Positions 49,222 to 61,915 of a stretch of 64,000 bases of DNA are shown in pieces. Position numbers and translations under genes: made by a program. The DNA comes from Cucumis sativus (lineage: Eukaryota > Streptophyta > Magnoliopsida > Cucurbitales > Cucurbitaceae). Position 1 is the stretch's first letter. Each line of letters starts with the position of its first letter. The stretch covers positions 992,001 through 1,056,000 of the forward strand of contig NC_026658.2 in NCBI RefSeq assembly GCF_000004075.3. Direction: 5' to 3'. The notes beneath the pieces are model-generated. The model had not been told where the DNA came from, ran no database searches, and saw only the letters and a program-made list of their open reading frames with translations.

Positions 49222-50720
49222 CAATCTTCAAGGTCCCCAAATTGTTAATGGAGTCCGATCCACATTCCTACACTCCACAATTGGTTGCCTTGGGACCTTA
49301 CCATTGTTGGCGACCGGAGCTCCATGATATGGAGAGACTCAAGCTCTCTGCTGCAAAAAGAGCTAAGAAATTCAGCTCTACAAACCTCCAATTTCACGAA
49401 CTCGTCCAACAAATGTCGAAGATCGAGCAGAAGATCCGGGCGTGTTACCATGGTTACTTGGATATTAATGGCGAAACTTTAGCCTGGATGATGGCCATTG
49501 ACGCATCTTTCTTGCTTGAGTTTCTCCTTGTTTATGCCGGCGAATTCAAGATTCTCCGGCGAGTTTCTTCGAGAATGTCGCATTTAATGGATCACGCTGG
49601 GACGAAGCCGGCACATAATGCTGTTCTTAGAGATATTATCATGCTTGAAAATCAGATTCCGTTGTTTGTATTGAGAAAGATGATGGAATTCCAATCCGAA
49701 TCCTCTCAACAATCTGATGAAATTTTGCTCTCCATGATGATCGGTTTGTTCACAGAGCTTTCTCCATTCAACACTACGGATGGAATTCCAGAGATTCAAA
49801 TTTCAGATTGCGCTCACTTGCTAGACTTTTTATACCAAATGATCGCTCCTAAATCGAAAGAATCATCAGAAATCAACGAAACCCCCAACGAAATCGACCA
49901 ATCTCCACAAATTTCACACAGATTCAAGCAATTCCTCAAACGCCTAATTAGTTTCACAAAACGAGCGATCCAATCTCAACATGTAAAGACGATCGCTCGC
50001 CTACCATGGACGATTCTCTCCACAATCCCTCCATTCACAGTCTTAAAACAACCCGCTGAAATTCTGTTCTTCAGAGAGCAACAAGAAGCCAAAGAAGAAC
50101 CAGAACCTCAAAACCCAAATTCAAACGCAAATAGACCGCCATTAACGGAAGAAATAGCGATACCTTCAGTTTCGGAGCTCTCCAAAGCCGGAATCCACTT
50201 CTCACCCTCCCATGGCGGAATCTCAACGATCAACTTCGACTCCCAAACCGGAACGCTGTACCTCCCAACCGCGAGGCTAGACGTGAACACAGAAGCAACG
50301 CTGAGAAACCTAGTAGCATACGAAGCGTCAAGCGGAATAGGGGCGTTGGTATTGACAAGATACACGGAATTGATGAACGGAATCGTGGATACCGAGGAGG
50401 ATGTGAGATTGTTGAGAGAAGGAGGAGTGATTGTGAACCATTTGAAGAGCGATGAAGAGGGAGCTTGGATGTGGAATGGGATGAGCAAATCGATCAGATT
50501 GAGCAGAGTAATGGAGTTAGATAAGGTGATTGAAGAGGTGAATGAGTATTACAATGGATTGTGGAGAGTGAAAATGGGAAGATTTGTGAAGGAATATATT
50601 TACAGTTCTTGGCCTTTGATTGCTTTAACGACGGTTGCTTGGTTTCTGTTCTTAATCGGTCTCCAAGCTTTTTGCTCTTTGTTTGGTTGCTTTCGCGCCC
50701 TTCCTTCTAAGCGTTCTTGA
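49089..50720 (+). CDS. DUF247 (UPF0481) membrane-anchored protein
   Basis: An intronless frame of 543 residues. DUF247 landmarks are present: IFKVPKLL and PQLVALGPYH near the N-terminus, RLKLSAAKRA, MMAIDASFLLEFLL, RDIIMLENQIPLFVLRKM, and the late IPSVSELSKAGIHFSP and NLVAYEAS regions. One hydrophobic segment close to the C-terminus (about 508-530) is a likely membrane anchor. The molecular role of the family is not established in general; in grasses one DUF247 pair is linked to self-incompatibility. It resembles At3g02645 (recalled). Methionine 8 (49110) has a better start context than methionine 1, so the real protein may be seven residues shorter. Confidence 0.9.
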   Translation: MLPHHSTMVSNYSSSTFDELKWVIQIRRTLEEELEDDEDYGIPVAIFKVPKLLMESDPHSYTPQLVALGPYHCWRPELHDMERLKLSAAKRAKKFSSTNLQFHELVQQMSKIEQKIRACYHGYLDINGETLAWMMAIDASFLLEFLLVYAGEFKILRRVSSRMSHLMDHAGTKPAHNAVLRDIIMLENQIPLFVLRKMMEFQSESSQQSDEILLSMMIGLFTELSPFNTTDGIPEIQISDCAHLLDFLYQMIAPKSKESSEINETPNEIDQSPQISHRFKQFLKRLISFTKRAIQSQHVKTIARLPWTILSTIPPFTVLKQPAEILFFREQQEAKEEPEPQNPNSNANRPPLTEEIAIPSVSELSKAGIHFSPSHGGISTINFDSQTGTLYLPTARLDVNTEATLRNLVAYEASSGIGALVLTRYTELMNGIVDTEEDVRLLREGGVIVNHLKSDEEGAWMWNGMSKSIRLSRVMELDKVIEEVNEYYNGLWRVKMGRFVKEYIYSSWPLIALTTVAWFLFLIGLQAFCSLFGCFRALPSKRS

Positions 50721-51971
50721 AACCATTGGTTGGATTCAAATTCAATTGCAATTTGGTCCTCATTTTATTGAAATATTGAATTTCATCCCACTTGGGTTTA
50801 ATCTCATTCAAACAATATTGAATTTAAATTTTAGTATTGTGATTTGATCATTTTAATTTTTTCCTTGAAAAGCAAATTTTAGCTCCTAAATTTGATTATC
50901 TACTTGGAACATGGGTATATTTGATTTTTGGTTTGTTGGTCCAGTTATGACTTGTTGATCGATCTAGACCTGTATTTGATTTGTTGACCGAAATACAACT
51001 TTAAAATAAATATGAAAGTAATATTAAGTTTACGAAGAGTGAAATTTTTGTGAAAAGAAGTTTGAGTTAAGTTGAAAACAAATGTTGCTTTTGCAAAACC
51101 AATTTGTATAAGACATGAAAGTTTTTTAGGCTGAAAATAAAATTAAAAGTAAAGTTTTGGACACACTCCTTAAACTAGGGGTACAGGGTTGGGTTGAGGG
51201 ACATTACTGACATAACTCATATTTTCGGGTTGGTTGGGTTGATTAGCAAATAACGTCAATGTATTTTCAATCCAACTCAATCCTTAAAATATGTCTTGGA
51301 TTGTCGGGTTAAAAAAATTTGCATCAATAAATTCAATATTTCAAACATCATTAAAAGTTCAACATTCTGAACATTATCTATAAATATTAAATAAATAATA
51401 TATATATATATATGTATATTATTGATTTAGTTTGAGTTGGATTGATCCGAATATTCCATCCATAATCCAACCCATATTTTAAATTAACTCAACTCTAATC
51501 AAATTCTCTAGTCATTCTTGTACGCTTGCCATAAACCCAACATGTTATTAAGGATACGTTTAGATTGAATTAAGAACAAAATATTTTTTAATAATACATT
51601 TCATTTTAAACACTTTTTTGAAAACGAGTTTAAAATTTATGTGTTTACATGTGAATTTGGTTTTTAAAGATTTTTTCAAATTAAAGAGTTTAAAATCTCA
51701 ACCAAACATATGCTCACCCAACCAACCGAGCGATCCATTTACAATTGGTTAATATTATCTAACTACCCTCAAACATTTGCTTAATTCCATTTCTACCCTC
51801 TCTCTCCTTTTAAATATCTCCTTTCACCTCTTTCCGTTCGTTTTGCTAATTTGCGGCGCTGTGAAAATTTTGGCGCCTCCACAAATCTCAAAACCCTTCG
51901 TCTCTAATCTTTTTCGGTTTTTACTTCTTCTCCAAAACCTAGCTCTCTCCCACTTCACCACCTGCAAATCC
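50721..51971. other. Intergenic DNA between DUF247 and serine-rich genes
   Basis: This contains the DUF247 3' UTR, an inverted-repeat element at about 51180-51510, and the leader of the serine-rich gene. A weak TATA-like TTTAAATATC at 51808 would place that gene's start near 51840. The frame of the serine-rich gene is open upstream of its ATG but has no earlier ATG. Confidence 0.5.
51180..51510. mobile_element. MITE-like element with GGGTTGGGTTGAG / CAACCCA ends
   Basis: The left end contains GGGTTGGGTTGAG and CGGGTTGGTTGGGTTGATT. The right end contains inverted counterparts, ATCCAACCCATATTTT and AACTCAACTC. The interior is AT-rich, with a TA run at 51400-51412. Structure fits a non-autonomous DNA transposon of a type frequent in dicots; the ends are approximate. 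Confidence 0.5.
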
Positions 51972-52541
51972 ATGGCTTCGCCTTCCGGAGCCGAATCTCG
52001 ACAATCCGCCACATCCTTGCGGTCCCGATGCTACATTACTTCTCACTCGGCCTTCGCTTCGTCCAGTACGGCTTTCACGTCTCGACCGTCCTCTACGAAG
52101 CCTGTAACAATGTCTAGAAAATCTTCGTTGAGATTTCAGACTGATCAGAGATCGGCATCTCCCAGTCGTCGTTCGGTTTCGGTTCAGAAGAATCGCGACA
52201 GTAATGCGAATGCGGTTCCGTCGAACAAGAAGAAAGTCATGTGCATGTGTTCTCCGACGAAACATCCTGGCTCCTTCAGGTGTTCTCTTCACAAGAATTC
52301 GACGCACTCTATAGATATCTCGAATGGTAGCCAATTCCGGAACGTATCGTTGAATATTCGGAGATCAGCAATGACGAATTCGTTAGTGAGAATTGAATGC
52401 GTAGAAGGTGCTGACCTCGTGAAAAGAGCTTTATCTGCTCTAATTAGGCCTTCTTCTCATCAACAGCGACGGCAATCAGCTTTTCAGCGTAGACCTAGCC
52501 ATCTATCAGTAATGTCAAAAGCAGAGGAAGAGGAGGACTAG
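51972..52541 (+). CDS. Serine-rich protein-like
   Basis: A single-exon frame of 189 residues from the first ATG. About a fifth of the residues are Ser, with many Arg. The diagnostic block of this plant family, MCMCSPTKHPGSFRCSLHKN, lies at about 90-109. A second conserved stretch, LVRIECVEGADLVKRALSAL, is in the C-terminal third. No signal peptide or membrane segment is present. The protein looks intrinsically disordered apart from the Cys block, whose cysteines and His could bind a metal (inference). No biochemical function is established that I know of. The tail is acidic (KAEEEED). Confidence 0.85.
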   Translation: MASPSGAESRQSATSLRSRCYITSHSAFASSSTAFTSRPSSTKPVTMSRKSSLRFQTDQRSASPSRRSVSVQKNRDSNANAVPSNKKKVMCMCSPTKHPGSFRCSLHKNSTHSIDISNGSQFRNVSLNIRRSAMTNSLVRIECVEGADLVKRALSALIRPSSHQQRRQSAFQRRPSHLSVMSKAEEEED

Positions 52542-54609
52542 CGGCACGTTCTCCGACCCTAATCATTCATTATGAACTGATTTAATTTATTGTTTTGTTT
52601 TTGTCCATAGAAACCATCACTCCCATTACGAAAATTCTGTTTTCATGATGTGATATATATTCACAAACTTAGTGTAGAGTTGGAGATGGATCTCGATTAA
52701 GCTATGAAGATGAAGCTGTTAGTGGTATCAAATTTGTTTATGATTCTTACGTTATTCAAGATTTCGTTTCTGAGTTTCTCTTTGGTAGGGCTGAATATGA
52801 TCAACTCTTGCAATTCTGTACATTTTGATTTGAAGACTATGTATGTCAATTTTTAATGCATGATTTTACTTACAAACTTAGCATTCCGTATGTATTGTAT
52901 TCCTATCAGCATAATTTTGGCAAAGATTCATAATTTCAATCACATATTTTTGAATGCATATTAGAAATTTCGCTCCATTCAAATCTATGTTAGCTTTAAC
53001 GTCCACTTGAGAAACATTAATAAAAAAGGGTTGTTAATTTAACATTTAAATAGTGTTTAAATTACTTGTATAGTTGTATGGGATCTAAAAGGAAAGGCTC
53101 TTGGAAATTTTTCAATTTCTATAGGAAGTCCTAATTTAAATTATTTAAAGCGAAATAGATATGAAATTTTATTTTTAAAACTCAGATGTTAAATTATTAA
53201 AAAATAAATTAAATAAAATTATAATTTCGCCAAATCTATATTTTTAATTTTGAAATTAAAAAGTAACAACAAAATCTTCTCAATTTTTATTTTATTTTAA
53301 ACTTAACTCTAACCTAAATTATATTTGTAAATATTTTTAATATTTTTAAAATTGAAACAATGTTCTCTAAAATAATATAAAATCTAATAACTAATTAAAT
53401 ACAATATTTATTTATTTATTTTGTATTTCACAAACTCAAACTTCATAGACTTACCATCGATCATTTTGAAAATATTTTATGGTATAGTTTTGATGAAATT
53501 GGAAAAGATAGAGTTGAAATTAAAACAATTTGGCAAATATAGTTTGGGGTATCTTTTTGCCGTACATATATATTCTTTGACAACCCGAATACGACTTTTC
53601 TGAGAGAATATTTTTAGAAATATATATATATATATTTACTCACACAACATATAGATTTTTCCTCAGATTTTATCCCAATTTGAAACTTTTAAATTATAAA
53701 ATGAAGTTATCAAAATTGGATTGAATTAAAAACAAAATATTTATTAATGAATACATTTCCTTTCAAACACATTCTTGAAAATGAGTTTAAATTAAACACT
53801 TATATATTTGGTTAGACTTTTTTTATAAATATTTATATGCGAATTTCATTTAGTTTGTCATATAGCAAAAAAAAACTTAAATTATCATAAATGACTAAAT
53901 CCTAATTTCATAAAGATATAAATATATTAAAAAAATTTAAAAAAAGAATATGTTTTGAAATTAATGATACTAATTGTTTTAAAATTTGGAAATTAATGGC
54001 CCTATCTCTTGAAACTAATTGTTTTGAAATTTTGAAATTAATAAAGTTTGAACTAAAAACATTATTTTTTCTTTAATTATTTAGATAGTTTTATTTTAAG
54101 AGCAGAAGTATATTGATATTTAATTTCATAATCAACATTTTTTTTCTTTTCTTTTCTTTTGAAAAATAAATAAATGAAATTAATAATGCCACCTGAAATA
54201 AATACACAAACGATGATTTATTTGATTGTATTGTTTCAGCAATTATTCAAAACAAAAGAGAGAAAAAAAAAGTGAGATGTTTTTCAATAATAATTTATTT
54301 ATTTCAACGACATAATATTAATAAGATTGAAAATGGTAGTATGGTGGGAATTTTCTAATTTTTATAAAGAGAAAAGAAATGGTCAATTTTCTAATCAATC
54401 ACCTAAACTTCGTTTTCTAAAAATTTAGTTTTTAATGATTTCTCTTAATTATTTTATAAATGAATTTTTTGAAAAATGCATTATTTCAATTTGTCAAACA
54501 TTACAAATTTTTTTTAAATAGTTTTTTTTTACAAAATTAAACACTTTTATAATCATAACCAAACACACCCGTGAATTTTTTTTTTCATTCCTTTGTGATT
54601 TTATTGGGA

Positions 54610-54825
54610 TATTTTTATTTGAAATTTTATCTCGGCCCATATTGATGTCTCTATTAATTGGGAGTAAAGTTAGTGTTAATTGACATTATAAATGTTTAAG
54701 AAGTTGAATAGAAAATGTTTATTCGATCAATTATATCTTCCCATGGCATGGTTTTTATTTAAAGTTTTAATCTCCAATGGTTGCGATCTACTTAAATGGG
54801 AGTAAAGTTAGTGTTGATTGCAATA
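54610..54825. repeat. Direct duplication, about 138 bp apart
   Basis: Two blocks share TTTTTATTT.AA.TTTTA.TCTC followed by TGGGAGTAAAGTTAGTGTT. They are at about 54610-54685 and 54750-54822. The copies have diverged. Confidence 0.6.
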
Positions 54826-57600
54826 ATTAATTTTTAAAAGCTTAGGTAAAAGTAGTTGTGATGTTTTACTCAAATTAATGACTCTATTTTCAAACCGAGT
54901 CGCTATATTAAAACTTGACACAACACATTTTATGGTTGTGCATGATATAAAAAGCATGCATCAAACTTTAGCGGTGGTTTAGAGTTGTAAATAATGTCGG
55001 TGTAGTAATGTGATAAGGAGACAATTGGATTTTACAAGGAAAAATAAAGTTCAACAAGTTCAAGCTAGTTCAATTGAAGTTTGTGCTGAAAAGCAATAGG
55101 AGAACTTTTCTAGGTGAATCAAATCATGAGACAATCGATATGTAACAACAAATGATGACACGGGTTAGATTAAAAGATTTCGAGAATGATTAAATGTGTT
55201 TGCTTCCAAGCTAAATTTCTAACCCTGACGAGGAGTTGCAACTCTTGAAGTTTCAAGAGTCACTTGGGCACCCGAAATTCACAATAAATCTAGAAATTCA
55301 AATTCAATTACATTTTTAATGAATTATGTACTTGTACGTTTTATAAGAATAGTTGAAAGATTGGTATGAACCTAGACAATTTAGGTGAAAAGTTGTGTTC
55401 TCTTTCAAGTGTTTTTTTTATTCGTTTAATTATAGTTGTGTAATCTCATGTTTAAAAAAAAGGATTAGAATATCGATTCTTTCATGCTAAATTTGATTAG
55501 CTCCCTCTTGGTGTTGCTTACCAATAGTCAATCAAGGTTTTTCTTATTATTGTCGTGAGAGATCACCTAAACTAAGGGAGTTCTCATATGCAATTGAGGT
55601 AGCTTTCTTTATCACGAGGGGTTAGATTGTTAGAACAACCTTTACAAAACCTTTCGTCCTCGTTTGCTTAACAAAACACTATAATTTACAATCTCTATTA
55701 TGTTATATGTTTAGGTAAACATCACATGAGACTTATAATTAAGTTTATCAATTAAACTTCTACATTTTGGTTTGTTAATTATGATTTTCTATTTAAATGA
55801 TCATCATACATCGTAAATTTTGTTCATCTCTATAATTAGATCACGACGTGACGTTATATTATATTAGATCATGTGTTTAAGTACATCATATTCTAATCTT
55901 TGAAAATAAACATATAAACTAAAATGGATGTGATTGAAAAAACAACCCAAAACCTCCAACAATAGCAAGTAATACATAAGCACCATTTCCAAGTCTCCTA
56001 CTAACACTACACATCATCAAACCATTTTCTTTTGTTCTTTTAATAATAGAAGTACAATGAAGATTCAAAAGGACTCTATGAATTATAGATCTATTAGAAA
56101 TAAAATATCATCAATAATTAAAATAAAAACAATCTTCAAATTTTAAAGTAAGATCTTGAATGATCTATAATAAAAATAAGAATTAGCTAAGATATAGGGT
56201 TAAAATTGAAGAATCATATGCCTAGAGTACGTGGGGGTAAAATAATCAAACTATGTTAGAGCTCACTCGTACTATCAACCGTCCTTTTTCATGGAAAAAT
56301 GTCTTTTCAAAAGGACCTCTCTAATAATGTAGTCCTTCTTTTCCATGCCTCAAATCAGTACCCTGGACCAACTTACATTAAGAAAATATAAGGTGACAAA
56401 CGATATCTTTTCAGTATAAGAATTGTGTATGAATAAAAATGAAAATGGAATATTTCACCCAAACAACAAAAAAAATCTTCTAATACATATAGTGTCATTC
56501 ATACTGTTACACTCCGTTTATAAAATTTTCCATTTCATCTCATTATTGTCCAGTGCTAATTCTTTTTATATTTTTAAAATGCATTTTAACACTTTTATAG
56601 GTAATTAAAATAGGATTTTTACAAATGACATGATTAAAATAAAAGGTAAAATAAATCATTTTATATTTTCTCCTCATGCACACCATTAATTATATATTGG
56701 ATGTGATTTAGTTTTACTTTTTTAATGTGGGAGACAAGCACTATGGTGATATGGATACAATAATATAATAATACCAACAACTCAATGGAAAAGAAAAAGA
56801 ATCAATAAATAAATATATTTAAGAAATATTAATTTCTCTCTTTTTTTTTTCTTCTCTTTCATGATATCATATTGTCTGTCTGTTCATGAATCTCATTCTA
56901 AGATTTGTTTACTCATTGGTTCAAATTCCATCTATATGTTTTTAATAAATCTTATATATTATTTAATTAAGAAAACATAATAAAAAAATGTAATTTTTAA
57001 TTACATGAAATTATTACCTAACAAAAATTTGCCCAACAAAGCAGGTTAAATTCTAAGATTGATAAAAATACAAAAACAAAATATTTGATTTGAAAAAGTA
57101 AAATAGAATAATGATGGAAAAGTGCAAATTAAACACACACATATATTTCTATATATATAAGACAAAATAGTTGGCATGTTGGTGTGTTATGTGTTGTTCT
57201 TTTTCCTATTTGATTGCAATGTTTGATGTATTGCTATTTACTATGGTGTTTAGTGGCATCACATCCAATTTTCAATTTTGATCATTACACATTTCTACAT
57301 TCTTCTTCCAAACCTACAATCAAACTATCCAACTTTAGGCATTTGCCAATAAAATTGCACTCTTCTCCATCTTTCTAATACTAACTTTTTTTTATAAAAA
57401 TTTGTTGGTATCACTTAATGATATATATTTAGATGAAAATGGTAAAAATAGTTTACAAAAATATAACAATTTTTTTTTAGATTCTATAACATGTTTATGA
57501 AAATATGAAAACTTTTCTTTAATTTTATTACGTATTAATTTGGACAGTTTTTAAGCACCAACTCAGTGCTTTCTATAACCGTTTCAATTCTTCTTCAACT

Positions 57601-57624
57601 TTCTTCTTCTTCTTCTTCTTCTTC
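57601..57624 (+). repeat. (TTC)n microsatellite
   Basis: Eight uninterrupted TTC units in a pyrimidine-rich stretch about 0.6 kb before the transporter start. Confidence 0.95.
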
Positions 57625-58258
57625 CCTATAGAAACAATTCCTCTTCTTTTTGTTTTTCATGTGATTCCTTTTGTTCATCCTTTCCCATTGACTTTTGCAA
57701 TGAAAACACAGATTTAGACTCACAATTTTGTATTTAGAGTTGAAAAACAAATTTTGCAAATAAACAAAAAAGGCCTGAATACAAGACCATTACGAGTCAT
57801 GTGGGTATTAACAAAAATTGAACTTTCACTTTAAGTATTCACATTAAAAAAGAAAGAAAGAAAGAAAAAGAACTCAAATCAAATACCGATCACTGAATCT
57901 GGTGCATTGCCTTGTGAAAGGATGATGTGTACCGACAAAGTATGAATAAAATACAAACTTTTGAAAGAAATAAAATCGATTCCTAGCTTCCTAGGACTGC
58001 GTGTGTTGGGAGAAGCCTTCATCTCGTCTGGCTTCAACTCGTTTTTTCTTTCAATTTGACACCTACTCTTCTTCATTCCTAAATCAACTCATCTCACTGC
58101 TTTACGCCAACAAAAACAGACCCCATTTCAGTTTATTCCCATTTCTCCTCTGTTTCTCCTTTATAAATCCTTTTCATCCCCCAAAATTAGCGATTGAACC
58201 CTTTTGCCCATCTCGGTTTTTGTTGATTTTAGTAAGGTAATCGTCTAATTTTAAGGGG

Positions 58259-61200
58259 ATGCCGAAACTGGTTTTGAAAGGGGGAACTAGGCCGCCATGG
58301 GTTGGCTTAGCTGCTGCTGTTTGGGTTCAAATAGCTGGTGGTTCTTCTTATAACTTCTCTCTTTATTCACACTTGCTTAAATCTGTTCTGGGTTTGAATC
58401 AGCAGCAGCTTACTGTGTTGGGTGTGGCTAATGACATTGGAGAGAGTATGGGTTTGATTCCTGGCCTCGCTTGTAACAAATTTCCTCCATGGGTTATACT
58501 TTTGTTTGGTGCTTTCTGTTGCTTTATAGGTTATGGGGCTATTTGGCTTGCTGTTAGCAGGACTGTTCCTAATCTGCCTTATTGGCTGGTGAGTTTAATT
58601 TTTATCTTTCTCTTTGTCAAGATCTTTCTTTCATGTTCTATGTGTTCTTCTGGCTTCTTGTTTTCAAGAAATTGTGGGCTTTCTTCTTTGTTGGTTGTTT
58701 GATGGTTTTGTTTGCTGTTCTTGATTAATGCAACAGTTTGGATTTTTGGTTGCTTTGTTATTAGCCTATGATCCAAGTCTTGATGTTTCTCTGTTAATGA
58801 ATTTTTGGTTTCTGGGAGATCTTGAATCAAAGCTGCTTAGTAACTGGTTATAACTTGATTGATAACTGATTAGCTAAATGCTGTGGGTTTTGATACAGAA
58901 GTTACTTTGTAAGATTTAATCCTTTTTTTGTTGATATGATACAAACAACTGAATTAATAATGCAAAGAGTTGATAAGAAATCCCCCTAACTCATCTAAAT
59001 AGTATCATACGAAAATGATTTTTTCAATCAGTAAAAAAAGAGGTTCCTATTATTTCCTTCCATCAAATAGAAAGAAATAGTCTTACACTGAGGTCAAATG
59101 AGGTTCGGTCAAGTTAAACAATCATGATATATATATGACTACATCTCTTGTGGAAAAGATTGTTTATCCGAATCTTTGTAACTACATAAACCCCATTAAA
59201 GTTAAATGGAGTGAACATACGGATTTGGCTAACTAATCCAATAATGTTGTCATTATTTCATTCTTTTCCCCTGGTCAAAGTTTTTCACCAAAAGCACAGA
59301 ATAAGAGATGGGTGATATGATTGTTGAATAGGTTTAGGGTCAAAATTTGAGCAACTTTTAGCAGAATTAGTTATTTCATTGGCATTCATCTATATAGAAT
59401 GTCAGCCATCAAATTTTGAAATGAATGTATATGGTTGGTCAAAGTAATGCTGTCAACTTTAATTGCTTCCTTTGTCGATTTTGAAATCAAAGATAATTGA
59501 GATCTTCAGATGATTTAAAACGAAACTAAGCAAGCTTATTGATTCTAATATGGTCATGCCATCTCTTGTGGTTGTAACTTACATGCACAATCAGTCAGAT
59601 GAAACTTCATATGTATTCAATGGATAAGGTTTAGGTTTACTTGATTAAAAGATGAATCCTACTATATGGCATTCAAGCAACTTTGGAACTCCGTCCTACT
59701 TGATTCCCAAGCTTCCTTCATCTACTTTCCTTCGAATTCTCACTTCCAATTTTTCATTTTGTGCCATTCTATTATCTACTAACTCTACTACGCAACTTCA
59801 ATTACATTTTCATATCTTTCATGGTTGATTCTTGAACGTCTGATTATAGTTTTTGATAGAAACTAGAGAATTGGGACAGAAAAGGTATCCCTTGCTAGGA
59901 AAATACAATAAGAATAACTGAGTAAGTAGAGAAACTTGGAGACGCCATTGAGAGAGAGTTTAAGCTTAAACTACCAGACATTTGTCTGCCTTCATCTTCA
60001 TTCATTCTGTTCCTGATAATTTTCCTAACAGATTTACCCAACGAGCATAGGTAAAGCAGAAAAGAGGCCTAACATATGAGTGCTTACATATTCATCCATT
60101 TGCAAAGCTTAATTTCCTTTATTCTTTCCTAGTCTTTGCAGAATTTTCCTTAGTTTTACTTCTTGATCTTGTATTCTTCCATTTTTTCTCAAGTAACGTT
60201 AGGTTATTCATTTAGAAAAAGAAAAAAGAAAGAAAGATATAGGGCATGTGCATTAAACTTTTTATACTGAATGTCATGGCAGCTATGGCTCACACATTGT
60301 GTTGCTACAAATAGCAATGCATGGTTTGGAACAGCTGTGCTTGTAACCAACATGAGGAACTTCCCTCTCAGCAGAGGTACCGTTGCTGGCATTCTTAAAG
60401 GTTATGTTGGGCTTAGTGCTGCGGTATACACGGTGATATACAGTTTGGTGCTTAGAAAGTCTGCTTTGAATTTACTGTTGTTTCTTGCAATTGGGATACC
60501 CATTTTGTGCCTAGCCATGATGTACTTTGTTCGACCTTGTACTCCGGCTTCATCAGAGGATCCATCTGAGCGTGCTCATTTTCTTTTCACACAAGCTGCT
60601 TGTGTTTTGCTAGGTCTTTTTTTAGTATCGACCACAATTCTAGATGCAACTACAACCCCTAGTGACGCTGTTGGATACACCTTAGTTGCCATTATGGTTA
60701 TCCTTTTAATGTCTCCTCTTGCAGTTCCCATAAAAATGACCATTTGTGCAAGAACAAAAACACTTGGCCCTCGAGTTGATTCTTCAGAACCTTTGGCTTC
60801 TGGAGAAAGCGATTCTTCCCAAATTGAACCTTTATTGACACCATCTTCCTCAGCTACAAATCTTGGAAGTTTCTATGAGAATGATGATGCATCAGATGTT
60901 GAAACACTTCTTGCTGTGGGAGAGGGGGCGATTCACAAGAAGAAAAGAAGACCTAAAAGAGGGGAAGATTTCAAGCTCCGTGAAGCTGTAATCAAAGCTG
61001 ATTTCTGGCTGCTTTGGTTCTTGTACTTCCTCGGGGTCGGTCCAGGAATAACAGTTCTCAACAATTTGTCTCAAATTGGGATTTCGTTAGGCATTAATGA
61101 CGCAACATTGCTATTGGCTCTTTTCAGCTTCTGCAATTTTGTTGGTCGTTTAGGCTCCGGTGTAATTTCCGAACACTTTGTCAGGTAAATGCTTATACAA

Positions 61201-61915
61201 AACAGATCACTGAATTAATAACTTGTTCCAACTTTTTTCAATAGGGTATCTCAGAAACTGCTCCCTTTCTTTGTCAATTTTTGGGGTTCACAAGGGCTTC
61301 CAAAACTCAACTATTGAAGAGTAATTTCAGAATTAACCTGGAGATTTTTCCAAATTACTTTGACTTTATGTTCGGAGTATCTAGTGATTTTTTCTGAAGT
61401 TGCTCCATGTGCCGAATGCTCATCAGTCCGGTATTCATTGGTCATGCAGGTCAAGAATGATACCTCGCTCGTTATGGATGATGTTTGCACTCGTACTCAT
61501 GTCTATAGCATTCCTCCTGTACGCCTCCGCCCTCACGATTACTCTCTACATCGCCACTGGTCTCACTGGAATCAGTTACGGAGTTCTTTATTCTATGATG
61601 GTCCCTCTTGCATCTGAGATTTTCGGCCTAAAGAATTTTGGCGTCATCTTCAACTTCATGCAGCTGGGGAATCCAATAGGAGCAGTCCTTTTCTCAGTTC
61701 TACTCACTAGTACTTTATACGACATAGAAGCTGCTAAGCAAGGTTCAATAACCTGCATAGGCCAACAGTGTTTCAGGACGACTTTCTTCATCCTTTCGGG
61801 CGTTGCTGGGTTGGGTTCGATCGTGAGCTTGATTCTGACTATCAGATTAAGGCCAGTCTATCAAATGCTTTATGCCGGTGGCTCATTCCGCTTGCCTCAA
61901 AGTTCAGGTCATTGA
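58259..61915 (+). CDS. Nodulin-like / NFD4-like major facilitator superfamily protein
   Basis: Three exons, 58259-58588, 60283-61184 and 61450-61915, join in phase to 565 residues. The N-terminal half is the nodulin-like domain: WVGLAAAVWVQIAGGSSYNF, then VLGVANDIGESMGLIPG, NFPLSRGTVAGILKGYVGLS. A hydrophilic loop, about 270-340, is rich in Ser, acidic and basic residues (DSSQIEPLLTPSSS, KKKRRPKRGEDF). The C-terminal half starts FWLLWFLYFLGVGPGITVLN and ends with several membrane spans. About twelve spans in all suit a plasma-membrane or tonoplast carrier. The substrate is not known for this group. Intron 1 is 1.7 kb. The protein ends in a short cytosolic tail (LPQSSGH). Confidence 0.93.

Larger units (their letters stand above)
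52542..58258. other. Long gene-free AT-rich region
   Basis: About 5.7 kb with no credible exon set on either strand. The first 300-400 bases are the serine-rich gene's 3' UTR. It contains a local duplication at 54610-54825, a TA run at 53621-53634 and a (TTC)n tract at 57601-57624. The segment 54950-55700 is slightly less AT-rich and may be a decayed repeat, but no family was recognised. The last 250 bases are the transporter promoter/leader. Confidence 0.5.

Noticed and set aside
51777-51971. N-terminal extension of the serine-rich protein
   Set aside because: The frame is open but has no ATG before 51972, and the extension is hydrophobic and unlike the family; it is best read as 5' leader.
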